DNA from: an uncultured Clostridia bacterium | Lineage (GTDB): Bacteria; Bacillota; Clostridia; TANB77; CAG-508 | Length of the DNA stretch: 64,000 nucleotides | Assembly (NCBI GenBank): GCA_947624655.1 | Contig: CANQLH010000002.1 | Coordinates: 32,666 to 96,665, forward strand | Reading direction: 5' to 3' | Notes under the pieces: generated by a model | Told to the model about the DNA's origin: nothing | The model's input: the letters and a program-made list of their open reading frames with translations, nothing else | Databases searched by the model: none | In this document: piece by piece, positions 8,955 to 15,992 of the stretch | Position numbering within the stretch: the stretch's first letter is position 1 | How the letters are laid out: the number at the start of each line of letters is the position of its first letter | Made by a program: the position numbers and the translations under genes

Positions 8955-9266
8955 TTAGTCAAATATATAAGCTACTCCTTCAGTTATTTCTTTCCCTGAC
9001 TGAAGCCACTTAAACTGATATTTACTACTATCACCGTTTAAATTCCAATTTAAAGACTCCTTTAAATCAGATGTATCAAGGAAAAATTCAATTCCTCTTT
9101 CTTTAATCTGATTTTCCGTCCAAAACATATTTGTCCTGTTATCAAGAACAGATATTGTTTTTATTTTCAAACGAGGACTATCTGATACCCATAGTTTGTC
9201 GGATGACGGTTTTATACTTTCCACTTTTACTATAAATTTAGCTTTATGTAAAATCTTTTTGCGCAT
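8955..9266 (-). CDS. Hypothetical protein with repeated 5' leader
   Basis: This 103-residue protein (MRKKILHKAKFIVKVES...) is probably beta-rich: alternating hydrophobic strands, VSDSPRLKIKTISV, and a C-terminal GVAYIFD. It has no Cys and no membrane segment. A good AAAGGAGGAATAACC site precedes the ATG. Its 5' leader contains the GGTCACAAGCCC hairpin that recurs upstream of four other genes in this block, so the group is probably controlled together. The family is unrecognised. Confidence 0.6.
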   Translation of the reverse strand: MRKKILHKAKFIVKVESIKPSSDKLWVSDSPRLKIKTISVLDNRTNMFWTENQIKERGIEFFLDTSDLKESLNWNLNGDSSKYQFKWLQSGKEITEGVAYIFD

Positions 9267-9389
9267 TGGTTATTCCTCCTTTAAAATTTTGAAATTTTCC
9301 TATGTAGCTTCAAGGGCTTGTGACCTTCGGCGGACTTTCACCGGCTGCATTAAAGCAGGATTTTATTTCCTGCTCCACTCTGCATTGAT
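9267..9389 (-). promoter_or_regulatory. Repeated leader hairpin, copy 1
   Basis: On the minus strand the core GGTCACAAGCCC (9314-9325 on plus coordinates) sits 48 bases before the ATG at 9266. Just 5' of it a second hairpin pairs GCAGGA with TCCTGC. Core and flanks, including CCGAAG and the GCAGGA arms, recur almost exactly at copy 4. Confidence 0.7.
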
Positions 9390-9446
9390 TTATCCTTTTA
9401 TTAAAGCGTAAATAATCCATATAACGCCTATAATTGTCATAACCAT
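9390..9446 (-). CDS. 18-residue hydrophobic microprotein
   Basis: Directly after an excellent site (GGAGGG, six bases, ATG) a short frame encodes MVMTIIGVIWIIYALIKG and stops. The peptide is a single membrane-spanning helix with a Lys near the end. It has its own copy of the repeated leader hairpin 44 bases upstream, like its larger neighbours, which argues that it is translated. Such small hydrophobic peptides can act as modulators of membrane proteins. The function is unknown. Confidence 0.5.
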   Translation of the reverse strand: MVMTIIGVIWIIYALIKG

Positions 9447-9561
9447 ATTTTTCCCTCCTGTAAAATATATTCTTATTCTGCAATTTCAAGGGCTTGTAAC
9501 CTTCGGCAAATTATCCACTATTATACCTTTCACGTTAATATAAAAATATTATACTTTTATA
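9447..9561 (-). promoter_or_regulatory. Repeated leader hairpin, copy 2
   Basis: GGTTACAAGCCC (9490-9501 in plus coordinates) lies 44 bases before the microprotein start. The flank TGCCGAAGG matches copies 1 and 4. A TATAAT box occurs shortly upstream on the minus strand, but I found no good -35. Confidence 0.65.
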
Positions 9562-9948
9562 TCATTCCAATATATAGCAAGGAATGACTGTCATAACTTC
9601 AGATGCCGTTGCTGCCAATTTTTTCCTCTCTTCATAATGTGCTTTTGAAGATTCATCTGCACCATATTTCTTTTCAAAATTTTCATAGTTTTCCAAAGGG
9701 TAAAGATTAAATAAATAGTAAAGCTTCTTGTTACAGCAATAAATTCTGTCCATTTCACCGTCTAATTTACAGCCCCATACTCCTGATTTTTTAACTATTT
9801 TAAAATATTCAAATTGTAAGTTAGGCTGTAAACTTTTAAATTTTTCTATTCCTCTCACTACACCGCAGGTTTTTCCATATTCATTTTTACAAGTTATAGA
9901 ACGTGGAGATAATTTAACTATCCTGTTTTTTACATCTTCTATTTTCAT
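9562..9948 (-). CDS. Hypothetical protein
   Basis: This 128-residue soluble protein (MKIEDVKNRIVKLSPRS...) has scattered Cys residues: KTCGVV, VWGCKLDG, YCCNKK and PCYILE near the C-terminus. The spacing does not fit a standard zinc ribbon, but metal binding is possible. The AAAGGAGGAAACAAAA site is ideal. It shares the repeated leader hairpin (copy 3) and short spacing with the neighbouring small genes. I do not recognise the family. Confidence 0.6.
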   Translation of the reverse strand: MKIEDVKNRIVKLSPRSITCKNEYGKTCGVVRGIEKFKSLQPNLQFEYFKIVKKSGVWGCKLDGEMDRIYCCNKKLYYLFNLYPLENYENFEKKYGADESSKAHYEERKKLAATASEVMTVIPCYILE

Positions 9949-10049
9949 TTTTGTTTCCTCCTTTGAAATTTAAAAAATTATATATCTGATGTTTTACAGC
10001 TTCAGGGCTTGTGACCTTCGGGAGACTTCTTGTCGACTTCTACTGTTAA
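9949..10049 (-). promoter_or_regulatory. Repeated leader hairpin, copy 3
   Basis: GGTCACAAGCCC (10005-10016 in plus coordinates) is 57 bases upstream of the ATG at 9948. It is followed by GAAGCTGTAAA and ATCAGATA, shared with copy 4. A separate hairpin, GACTACTG with CAGTAGTC (allowing a short offset), precedes it. Confidence 0.65.
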
Positions 10050-10298
10050 TCAGTAGTCGAGGAAGTATATATCAATATCGCTATTCATTATATCCGTAGC
10101 TTTAAAAATCATATCTCCGACCATAAGCCAGTCGGGAGAATAGTCTTCTTCAATTCCTGGTGCTTTGAGTGCGTCTTCAATATACTGCTGTCTACCATAT
10201 ATGTGTATGGTATGAAAACCAAGCTCCATAGCTTTTTCCAGTAACTCAGTAAGTGTAAATGTTTCAACAATAATTTTATCTGTAATTTTATCTGTCAT
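10050..10298 (-). CDS. Small acidic hypothetical protein
   Basis: This 82-residue protein (MTDKITDKIIVETFTLTELL...) is strongly acidic towards the C-terminus (IMNSDIDIYFLDY). It has a helix-strand pattern and no Cys or membrane helix. Small acidic phage proteins often mimic DNA, so an anti-restriction or host-inhibitory role is possible, but nothing specific proves it. The gene has AAAGGAGG and leader hairpin copy 4. Confidence 0.6.
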   Translation of the reverse strand: MTDKITDKIIVETFTLTELLEKAMELGFHTIHIYGRQQYIEDALKAPGIEEDYSPDWLMVGDMIFKATDIMNSDIDIYFLDY

Positions 10299-10470
10299 TT
10301 TTGTTTCCTCCTTTGAAATTTAAATAATTTCCTATCTGATGTTTACAGCTTCAGGGCTTGTGACCTTCGGCAGACTTCCACCGGCTGCATTAAAGCAGGA
10401 AATATAAGGTTGCTTGTTACTTTAATTCTTTATAATTTCCTGCTCCACTCTGCATTGATAATTTTTGTCC
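10299..10470 (-). promoter_or_regulatory. Repeated leader hairpin, copy 4
   Basis: GGTCACAAGCCC (10354-10365 in plus coordinates) is 56 bases before the ATG at 10298. The upstream flank, including the sequences CCGGTGGAAGTCTGCCGAAG and GCAGGA/TCCTGC, nearly duplicates copy 1. That implies duplication or strong conservation of the leader. Confidence 0.7.
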
Positions 10471-10788
10471 TTATAATGTAAGCGTTGCAGTGTTACATTC
10501 AGTTAAACAATAGTTTATATAAGTTTGACAAGCTTCTTCATAAGTTTCATATTCAGCTCTAAAATTCCTATTTATCTTACTAAGCATTCTAACCATTTCA
10601 ATGTATTGCCCAAATAAACAATTATACTTTATAAGAAATTTATCTCTCTTATATTTGCTTAGCGTTGTATTAAGACTTGCAAGCCTGTATTTTTCACTGT
10701 CAATATATACTTTAACTATTCTGCTGAATAATTCATTTTTTATTTCTTCTGTTATTGTTAAAGTAATAGTATTTATTGTATTTGTCAT
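10471..10788 (-). CDS. Hypothetical protein
   Basis: This 105-residue protein starts with a Thr-rich strand (MTNTINTITLTITEEIKNEL) and continues as helices with KYKRDKFLIKYN and a Cys-containing tail (EACQTYINYCLTECNT). No known motif is seen. The start is supported by AAAGGAGGACATCACT. Its leader differs from its neighbours but still has a GC-rich hairpin (ACCCC, GCAAG loop, GGGGT). It is part of the same minus-strand operon. Confidence 0.6.
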   Translation of the reverse strand: MTNTINTITLTITEEIKNELFSRIVKVYIDSEKYRLASLNTTLSKYKRDKFLIKYNCLFGQYIEMVRMLSKINRNFRAEYETYEEACQTYINYCLTECNTATLTL

Positions 10789-10896
10789 AGTGATGTCCTC
10801 CTTTGAAGTTCATTTTTTGTTTTTGGGTTATCCCTGACCCCTTGCGGGGTTTCGTCTTAATCTTCCAAGACTCTTCAGAGGGACTTTTATAATCTG
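10789..10896 (-). promoter_or_regulatory. Leader with GC-rich hairpin
   Basis: On the minus strand ACCCC-GCAAG-GGGGT forms a tight hairpin about 50 bases before the ATG at 10788. It is the same place where neighbouring leaders carry the GGYYACAAGYCC hairpin, so it may be a diverged version. Farther upstream, TCTGAAGAGTCTT-type sequence can fold weakly. Confidence 0.4.
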
Positions 10897-11151
10897 TTAT
10901 TGACTTGTTGCCGGCTCCGTCTGAGAAAAGCCGAAAAATGCAGCCTTTACCATAATTAATTTTGATTTGGTTTCGGACGTATCGGGTATTTTAACCTTAC
11001 AGGGCTTCCATATTTGGGTCTTAAAAAGTGCCTTGCTGCCTTTTTTAACTTGCCGCCCTAAACGTTGCCATCCTGCATAGGTCTGTACATTTTCGGTTAT
11101 TCCGTGCAAAATCATTTCACTTGATATAATTTCAGTGTTAGTTATTGCCAT
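10897..11151 (-). CDS. ArdC N-terminal-like small protein
   Basis: This protein of about 84 residues (MAITNTEIISSEMIL...) contains the GWQRLGRQVKKGSKALFKTQIW segment. It resembles the N-terminal ssDNA-binding domain of ArdC/DUF1738-type antirestriction proteins (GRxVKKGEKAI motif) and ends in VKAAFFGFSQTEP. It lacks the zinc protease domain of full ArdC. ATG 11151 is chosen since AAAGGAGCTGTTGAAA precedes it. The gene overlaps the end of the preceding 43-residue gene by 14 bases, which suggests translational coupling. An ssDNA-binding role is likely, and an antirestriction role is possible. Confidence 0.6.
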   Translation of the reverse strand: MAITNTEIISSEMILHGITENVQTYAGWQRLGRQVKKGSKALFKTQIWKPCKVKIPDTSETKSKLIMVKAAFFGFSQTEPATSQ

Positions 11152-11269
11152 TTTCAACAGCTCCTTTCTGATTTTTCTTATAATTGTCATAGCTTACATC
11201 AACCAAAAATATAGGTATTAAGCCAATAACAATAGTTATAATAATTTCTAAAAGCTTGATTATTATCAT
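11138..11269 (-). CDS. 43-residue membrane peptide
   Basis: The frame MIIIKLLEIIITIVIG... encodes one transmembrane helix (about residues 2-24) followed by a polar tail (DNYKKNQKGAVENGNN). The start at 11269 is favoured by the AAAGGAAGGAAGT site. Its leader has the fifth copy of the repeated hairpin. The gene is coupled to the ArdC-like gene by overlap. The function is unknown. Confidence 0.55.
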   Translation of the reverse strand: MIIIKLLEIIITIVIGLIPIFLVDVSYDNYKKNQKGAVENGNN

Positions 11270-11340
11270 TCTTTTAACTTCCTTCCTTTGATTTTTCAAA
11301 TTTGACTTTTTATGGACTTGTAACCATTTCAGCAAAATAG
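11270..11340 (-). promoter_or_regulatory. Repeated leader hairpin, copy 5 (covarying)
   Basis: TGGTTACAAGTCCA (ATGG/CCAT stem) covers 11313-11326 in plus coordinates, 45 bases before the ATG at 11269. Compared with the other copies, the closing pairs change together (AAGG/CCTT to ATGG/CCAT) while the loop YACAAG stays. That supports a real RNA hairpin. Confidence 0.6.
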
Positions 11341-12064
11341 GATTTGCCGAAGTGCATTAAATGGACGGCTTTAATTATTTCAAGTCGTCCGTTTACTCTG
11401 TTTGAAAAAACAAGGATTATTACAGAATTGTTGATAAAAAATATTCTCATTTTAGGGCTTTATGCTTTACGTTATAAGCAATTAATTTCACCTGTAAAGG
11501 CTATTTTTTTCTTGTCATAACGGCGTTTAATGCTCCCTCGTGGTGGTATAATGTCACCGACCCGGTCGCGTGCATTTTGCGACTGCTTCCATAATATCAA
11601 CAAGCTGTATCAATAAGCTTGTTACGTGTATCATAGTCACCGCCCCGGCTGCCTTGGTTATGTGCCGGCTCTGTTATTTTTTCAACGTCTGACGGATGGC
11701 AGACGGACCGCAAAAGTCTATATTCAGTTATCAAGGTTCATAATATACAGTGTTTGAAAAAAGTTTTATACTTGTAAAAGAATTACAGGTGTAAAGGGTT
11801 TTAAACGCTCCTTCTCTTTTATAGGGCTTGAAAATTTCAAGATATACGCCGCATCAAGGGCTTTGATGTGCCTTTTAATGCAACCCACTACGAAATACAA
11901 GGGCTTTTACTGTATTTCCTTTATCAGGAACAAATATAACAACGGGTTACTACGGGTTACGCTTGCAATTGGTTCGGCTTACGCCTTAACAGTACCGCCA
12001 ACGTGAAGGCTTGCAAATGGTACCATATGGCAGACCGTGGAAGTCTGCCGACTATAAAGTCTGA
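11341..12064 (-). ncRNA. 0.7 kb gene-free, structured region (candidate large ncRNA)
   Basis: No credible open frame occupies this stretch on either strand, and it appears richer in GC than the surroundings. It contains many local hairpins: AACAAGCT with AGCTTGTT, GTCGC with GCGAC, GTCTG with CAGAC, GAAATACA with TGTATTTC, and GCATCA with TGATG(T/C). AGGGCTT recurs in several loops; its complement AAGCCCT is the core of the repeated leaders next door. Large phage ncRNAs such as GOLLD or ROOL have this size and setting, but I cannot assign a family. The strand is assumed from its neighbours. Confidence 0.4.
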
Positions 12065-12412
12065 TTAATTATTAAAATTGTCTAATACCTTCTCGGCAAA
12101 CTCAGTTAAAAGATTTTCTATTGCTTGCCGTCTTTCATCATACTTCAAATCATAATTGCCTCTGATTTTTTCGGCCTTCAATTCATACTCATTTACGATG
12201 TCGTAATTTACTTTTTTGCCGATAGGTGAATACCCGGTTGAAATTATCAAGCCGTTTACATCGTAATAGTCACAAGACCAACCATATATACCGGCAGAAT
12301 AAGCAAACGGGGTCTCGTAAGTTAATAAGCTCTGAAGTCCACAATAGCCGACCGAAAGTATATTATTATAGGTGCTTCTTATTGCTTTGAAAGTTGTTTT
12401 AATTTTTGTCAT
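12065..12412 (-). CDS. Conserved mobile-element protein of unknown function
   Basis: This 115-residue protein (MTKIKTTFKAIRSTYNNIL...) contains the very aromatic GIYGWSCDYYDVNG followed by ISTGYSPIGKKV. I recognise this pattern from uncharacterised proteins of Firmicutes conjugative elements and phages. The C-terminal part is helical (YDERRQAIENLLTEFAEKVL). It has AAAGGAGGTTACTACT and a long structured leader with its own promoter at 12565-12593. It is probably the first gene of the minus-strand early operon. No function is known to me. Confidence 0.7.
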   Translation of the reverse strand: MTKIKTTFKAIRSTYNNILSVGYCGLQSLLTYETPFAYSAGIYGWSCDYYDVNGLIISTGYSPIGKKVNYDIVNEYELKAEKIRGNYDLKYDERRQAIENLLTEFAEKVLDNFNN

Positions 12413-12564
12413 AGTAGTAACCTCCTTTGAAGTTATGCCGCTGTCTTGACTTTTCGGCGGCTATGTGGTATTATGAGTGGTGAGAGTGTAAGCCCTTCAG
12501 CCTTGGCGCTGCCCGGTGGGTAGCTTTGAGGGCTTCGGGGTTGCTCTCTCTTGATGTTGATACT
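12413..12564 (-). promoter_or_regulatory. Structured 5' leader of minus-strand early operon
   Basis: Downstream of the promoter the leader can fold into nested stems on the minus strand: GAGAG with CTCTC, AAGCCCT with AGGGCTT, and GCCGC with GCGGC nearer the ribosome binding site. The length (about 150 bases) and strong pairing suggest control of the operon at RNA level. Confidence 0.45.
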
Positions 12565-12593
12565 ATTATATCACCCCGTGGGTTATATTTCAA
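12565..12593 (-). promoter_or_regulatory. Consensus promoter, minus strand
   Basis: TTGAAA and TATAAT are separated by 17 bases on the minus strand. It fires leftwards into the structured leader and early operon and is divergent from the plus-strand regulators at 12668. Confidence 0.8.
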
Positions 12594-12667
12594 GGCGTAA
12601 TGTTCAACAAATATATACCACGGTATTATATCTATATTGTTAGTTTTTCACAAAAGGAGCGATTTAA

Positions 12668-12907
12668 ATGGGTGAAATTGTCGAAAAAAAGAAAGCCTCT
12701 GCGGCACAAATAAAAGCAAATCATAAATATAGGCAAAAAAAATATAATGATGGCACAAATAAAAGATTAGATTTGACCGTAAAGGCAGATGTATATTATG
12801 CAATTGATGACTATTGCAAAAAATATAATATTAGCAAGGTGCAGTTTGTAGGTCGTGCGACACGCTATTTTATAGATAAAGACATTGACATAACCAAAAT
12901 AGAGTAG
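12668..12907 (+). CDS. Ribbon-helix-helix-like small regulator
   Basis: This 79-residue protein has a basic N-terminus (EKKKASAAQIKANHKYRQKK). A strand-helix-helix segment follows (RLDLTVKADVYYAIDDYCKK, then NISKVQFVGRATRYFI), as in Arc/MetJ or CopG type DNA-binding proteins. AAAGGAG precedes the ATG. It is divergent from the minus-strand early promoter, about 75 bases away, a common layout for a regulator that acts on the intergenic region. The family assignment rests on pattern only. Confidence 0.6.
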   Translation: MGEIVEKKKASAAQIKANHKYRQKKYNDGTNKRLDLTVKADVYYAIDDYCKKYNISKVQFVGRATRYFIDKDIDITKIE

Positions 12908-12928
12908 CTGCCAAATGAAGGTGTTTTT

Positions 12929-13183
12929 ATGATAATATATGACAAATTATTACAAATCTTGAAAAATAACAATTATACTTGCTACACTCTTACAAAAAAA
13001 AATAAGGTTATAGGGCAAGCTACTTGGAAAAAAATTCACGAAAGAGGAAACATAGATACAAGAAGTATTAATTCTCTTTGTGCTTTTCTTGAATGTCAGC
13101 CAGGCGATATCTTAGAATATATACCTGATGTATCAGACGGCAAAGGCAGCAAGGACAACAGGGCAGACGGCAAAGCTGAATAA
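12929..13183 (+). CDS. Small Cro/CI-like HTH protein
   Basis: This 84-residue protein (MIIYDKLLQILKNNN...) carries the compact helix-turn-helix of the YjzC/HTH_26 type. Segments such as TWKKIHERGNIDTRSINSLC and FLECQPGDILEYIPD are characteristic. The charged tail after that is unstructured. It follows the ribbon-helix-helix gene by 21 bases and probably shares its transcript. Together they resemble a small switch controlling the divergent early operon. Confidence 0.75.
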   Translation: MIIYDKLLQILKNNNYTCYTLTKKNKVIGQATWKKIHERGNIDTRSINSLCAFLECQPGDILEYIPDVSDGKGSKDNRADGKAE

Positions 13184-13190
13184 AACATAA

Positions 13191-13240
13191 TAGCCTTATG
13201 TCAAGGCGTTTTGCTGTCTGATGTAAGGCTTTTTATTACA
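13191..13240 (+). terminator. Hairpin terminator after regulator pair
   Basis: AGCCTTATGTC pairs with GATGTAAGGCT across an 18-base loop, followed by TTTTATT. It ends the two-gene plus-strand unit. Confidence 0.7.
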
Positions 13241-13660
13241 ACTCTTTTTATTACGGCTCTGAGATTGAAAAGTCAAGCCGCCGTTTACCTGCCTTGTAAA
13301 TTGTACTGTAAGGAAGTATAAGCCTTTTAATGCTTTCGGTGTAGGTCTGTCGGTGGAGAATATCGGAGGACTTCGGGAGACCTCAGGGACGTTATGAGAA
13401 GAAATAAAATGACAGCCGGACAGAATATAACCGAAAAGTCAAAACGCTTTATAACGCGCCCAAGCCCCCTATAAGACGTTTTAATTTTGAAGTATAAATT
13501 TATAAGGCCTTAATATCAAAGTCGTCTTATATTGGTTATGGTAAATCGTGAGAGGGTTTTATATTATTTATAGGCAGGTGTGCCCGGTGAGAGGGTAGGT
13601 TTATCAGACTTTAAACAGGACATACAGGAGAGGAATGGAGATAAAAACGGCAAAGGGAAT

Positions 13661-13745
13661 AATTTAAGTTGATTTAAGTAAAATCTGCTTAAATTTGTGA
13701 TAATTATCAACTTAAATTAACTTAAATTGTGATAATTGTCAAATA
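13661..13745. repeat. Iteron-like direct and inverted repeats
   Basis: Two copies of CTTAAATT(T)GTGATAATT(A/G)TCAA lie in direct orientation. Extra CTTAAATTAACTTAAATT copies and inverted TTTAAGTTGATTTAAGT flank them. Such a cluster fits binding sites for an initiator or a regulator. Confidence 0.6.
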
Positions 13746-14784
13746 ATTTTTTTATCGTCAAGAATGATTTTTCACGATCAAAATTAAATGCAAATAACAA
13801 TATTTTCATAAATAAATTATACCGTGTAGATTTTTGTATAAAAATAAGTTTGATATCCTATCTATCCCTTTAATGGAATAATTTGCCATATAATAGAGCT
13901 TCCTGCCCTTCCAAATAAAGCCAAAAATAAAAACAGTTGAAAAACTCCCATTTTTTCAACCATTTTTAATATTTCAAAGAGGGGGCTATTTTACATTTTA
14001 AACCTTATGCCACCACTCCAGAACAGGGTTATGTGTTCCATTTCCACCTGAATTATCATTTCAGATTTACACTAAATTTTACACTACCCATTTTTCGCTT
14101 CCCAACCATATTTTTACCAATAATTACCAATCAATCATTTAAATTTTATAATTTTCTTCATCGTCAAAAGCACTTTATAATAGAAGTTTTTTACTTCAAG
14201 AAACAACTAAATTTCGCAAAGCACTACTTCATAAAGATATGAAATAATTCTGCATAATAGTTATTTTTTCGATAAATTTGTAAAAAATAAATTTTAACTC
14301 CAAAATCTTTCAAAATTACATTATAGCAAAAATGTAAAAAATGCCGAAATAACAAAATTTTGTCGAAATCTAACGATAAAAATTTTTATGGTAAAACATA
14401 ATAAAAGCAGATACAAAAATATCAAAAGGGCTGATGTAAAAAAAATTTAATAAAAATATTAAACATAAATATATCAGACGTTTTTATATCAGCATAAATA
14501 TTTTTTATGTAATTAGCTTTATTTTTTTATTTAATAAAAATAAATTAATAAATTGAGCTATATCTGATTCAGAAAATAAAATTACAGAAGGATATCTTGT
14601 ATTCCTAATAAAGCTTTTTAAGTTTGTAAGAAAATTTTCTAAAAAAAAACATTTTTATATTAATCTCAGACTCAAATAATATAACAATTCCTTAAAATAA
14701 ATTCAGAAAACCTTATTTATCTTTTGATATTTTAAAAAATTTTTTTTTATAACAGAGTATATATATTTAGACCCCCTATTCGGA

Positions 14785-14888
14785 CTTCGACAGTCGCGTT
14801 AGTGACTGGCGAAGCCTCAACTACTCTACTTTATATATTTACAATACTCACTACGTTCGTATTATAAATATATAAAGTAGAGTAGTTG
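14785..14888. repeat. Two strong hairpins, one with 30-base arms
   Basis: CTTCG-A-CAGTC pairs with GACTG-G-CGAAG at 14785-14814. Directly after it, arms 14818-14847 and 14859-14888 match at 29 of 30 positions around an 11-base loop. Possible roles are a single-strand origin, a terminator or a transcription barrier. Confidence 0.75.
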
Positions 14889-15075
14889 ATAAATATTATA
14901 ATATATAATTAATATATAATCTATATTATTATATTATATTATTATATTTATTTATTATTATATATTATATATATATATATAAAATTGGCGGTAGAAAACA
15001 CACAAACTATTTAAAAAACACAGAGCAAGTAAACCTAAATGTCAATATATGGTAATAGCTGAATAAGGAGGAAAT

Positions 15076-15858
15076 ATGAACACATTATATTCAAGTTTTT
15101 ATAATACAAAAAAAGCAACTGTAACCATAGACAGAAAAAAACTTTCAGAGCATATGGGAGTCAAAGGTTTAAAATATTTTTTGGTAATAGGATATTTAAG
15201 AAAACATCTTCAATCTATTGGAAATGTTAAACTGAGTCTTAATGAGCTTATTTTAGGTTGTGGAGGTTCTCTTACGTATAGAGCAGTGTCTAAATACAAA
15301 GATTACCGAAATATTATCAAAGAGCTTTCAGAAAATAAGCTTGTAAATATCCAAGCAGACATAGACAAAGTTAAGCCCTCCACATATTTTGACATTATCT
15401 GCACAAAGGAGCTTTTTGAAAAGAAAAATAATTTTGTTGTGTTCAACGTGTATGAGTTTGATAAAATAATAGGCTTTGCAGATGGCAGTATAAGCAAGGC
15501 TGCTCTTGTCGGTGTTTATCTTTATGTCAAACAATTTATAACTTTGAAGCCTGATTTATCTTACGGGAATTATTTTGTTTTTCCTTCGCTGTCTGATATG
15601 TCGGCTGATTTGGGTATTTCTGTTAAGACTTGCAGATACGCTTTAAAGGAGCTTGTGGATATAGGGCTGTTATTCTGTTTGGAAAATTTCTACATAGAGG
15701 AAAAAAGCAAAAAGAATTATTATGTCCCTACACGCTGCACATATGCTCTTGATAAAAAATATCTCGTTCCTCAAAATGTAAAAAATGCTATGGCTGATTT
15801 TTATGGCAGACCTGTTTATGAAGAAAATGAAGTTTTGGGAAATATAATTTTTCTATGA
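15076..15858 (+). CDS. Winged-helix replication initiator candidate
   Basis: The 260-residue protein (MNTLYSSFYNTKKATVTID...) has two helical domains. The C-terminal one contains FPSLSDMSADLGISVKTCRYALKELVDIGLL, a clear winged helix-turn-helix of the GntR/DnaD/RepA type. The N-terminal part has a similar spacing (KLSLNELILGCGGSLTYRAV), as in plasmid Rep proteins with two winged helices. It has GGAGGAAAT before ATG and follows directly on the AT-rich hairpin region. I infer an initiator acting on the neighbouring repeats. A purely transcriptional regulator cannot be excluded. Confidence 0.6.
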   Translation: MNTLYSSFYNTKKATVTIDRKKLSEHMGVKGLKYFLVIGYLRKHLQSIGNVKLSLNELILGCGGSLTYRAVSKYKDYRNIIKELSENKLVNIQADIDKVKPSTYFDIICTKELFEKKNNFVVFNVYEFDKIIGFADGSISKAALVGVYLYVKQFITLKPDLSYGNYFVFPSLSDMSADLGISVKTCRYALKELVDIGLLFCLENFYIEEKSKKNYYVPTRCTYALDKKYLVPQNVKNAMADFYGRPVYEENEVLGNIIFL

Positions 15859-15874
15859 AACAGAAGATTAATTA

Positions 15875-15903
15875 TTGACATAAAATAAAATAAATTATAT
15901 AAT
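15875..15903 (+). promoter_or_regulatory. Consensus promoter
   Basis: TTGACA and TATAAT are separated by exactly 17 bases. It drives the SHOCT-domain gene through a structured leader. Confidence 0.85.
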
Positions 15904-15992
15904 AATAACAGAGAGAAGCGTGCTTCTTCAGGTGGGCTAACACCTTAATCTGAAATCATGACCGTTTTGTTTATATCCTAAAGGAGATAATT
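15904..15992 (+). promoter_or_regulatory. Structured 5' leader
   Basis: Two stacked hairpins are readable. AGAAGC/GCTTCT covers 15914-15927. A composite one follows, in which TTCAG (15927-15931) pairs with CTGAA (15950-15954) and encloses the overlapping alternative AGGTG/CACCT. The overlap suggests switching or a compact RNA fold. No known riboswitch was recognised. Confidence 0.4.

Larger units (their letters stand above)
13241..15075. other. Gene-free AT-rich region, probable replication origin
   Basis: No gene with a ribosome binding site is visible over 1.8 kb. The left third is moderately mixed in composition. From 13660 it becomes very AT-rich, with iteron-like repeats (13661-13745), long A/T tracts, and two strong hairpins just before a replication-initiator-like gene at 15076. 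This arrangement is typical of theta origins of plasmids and phage-plasmids. The exact function is inferred. Confidence 0.5.

Noticed and set aside
9267..11340. CRISPR array from the spaced repeats
   Set aside because: The repeats are leader hairpins each tied to a start codon, with irregular spacing and genes in between.
14033..14242. 69-codon open frame in the AT-rich region
   Set aside because: Phe/Asn/Lys-rich translation, no ribosome binding site, lies in the origin-like region; probably chance.
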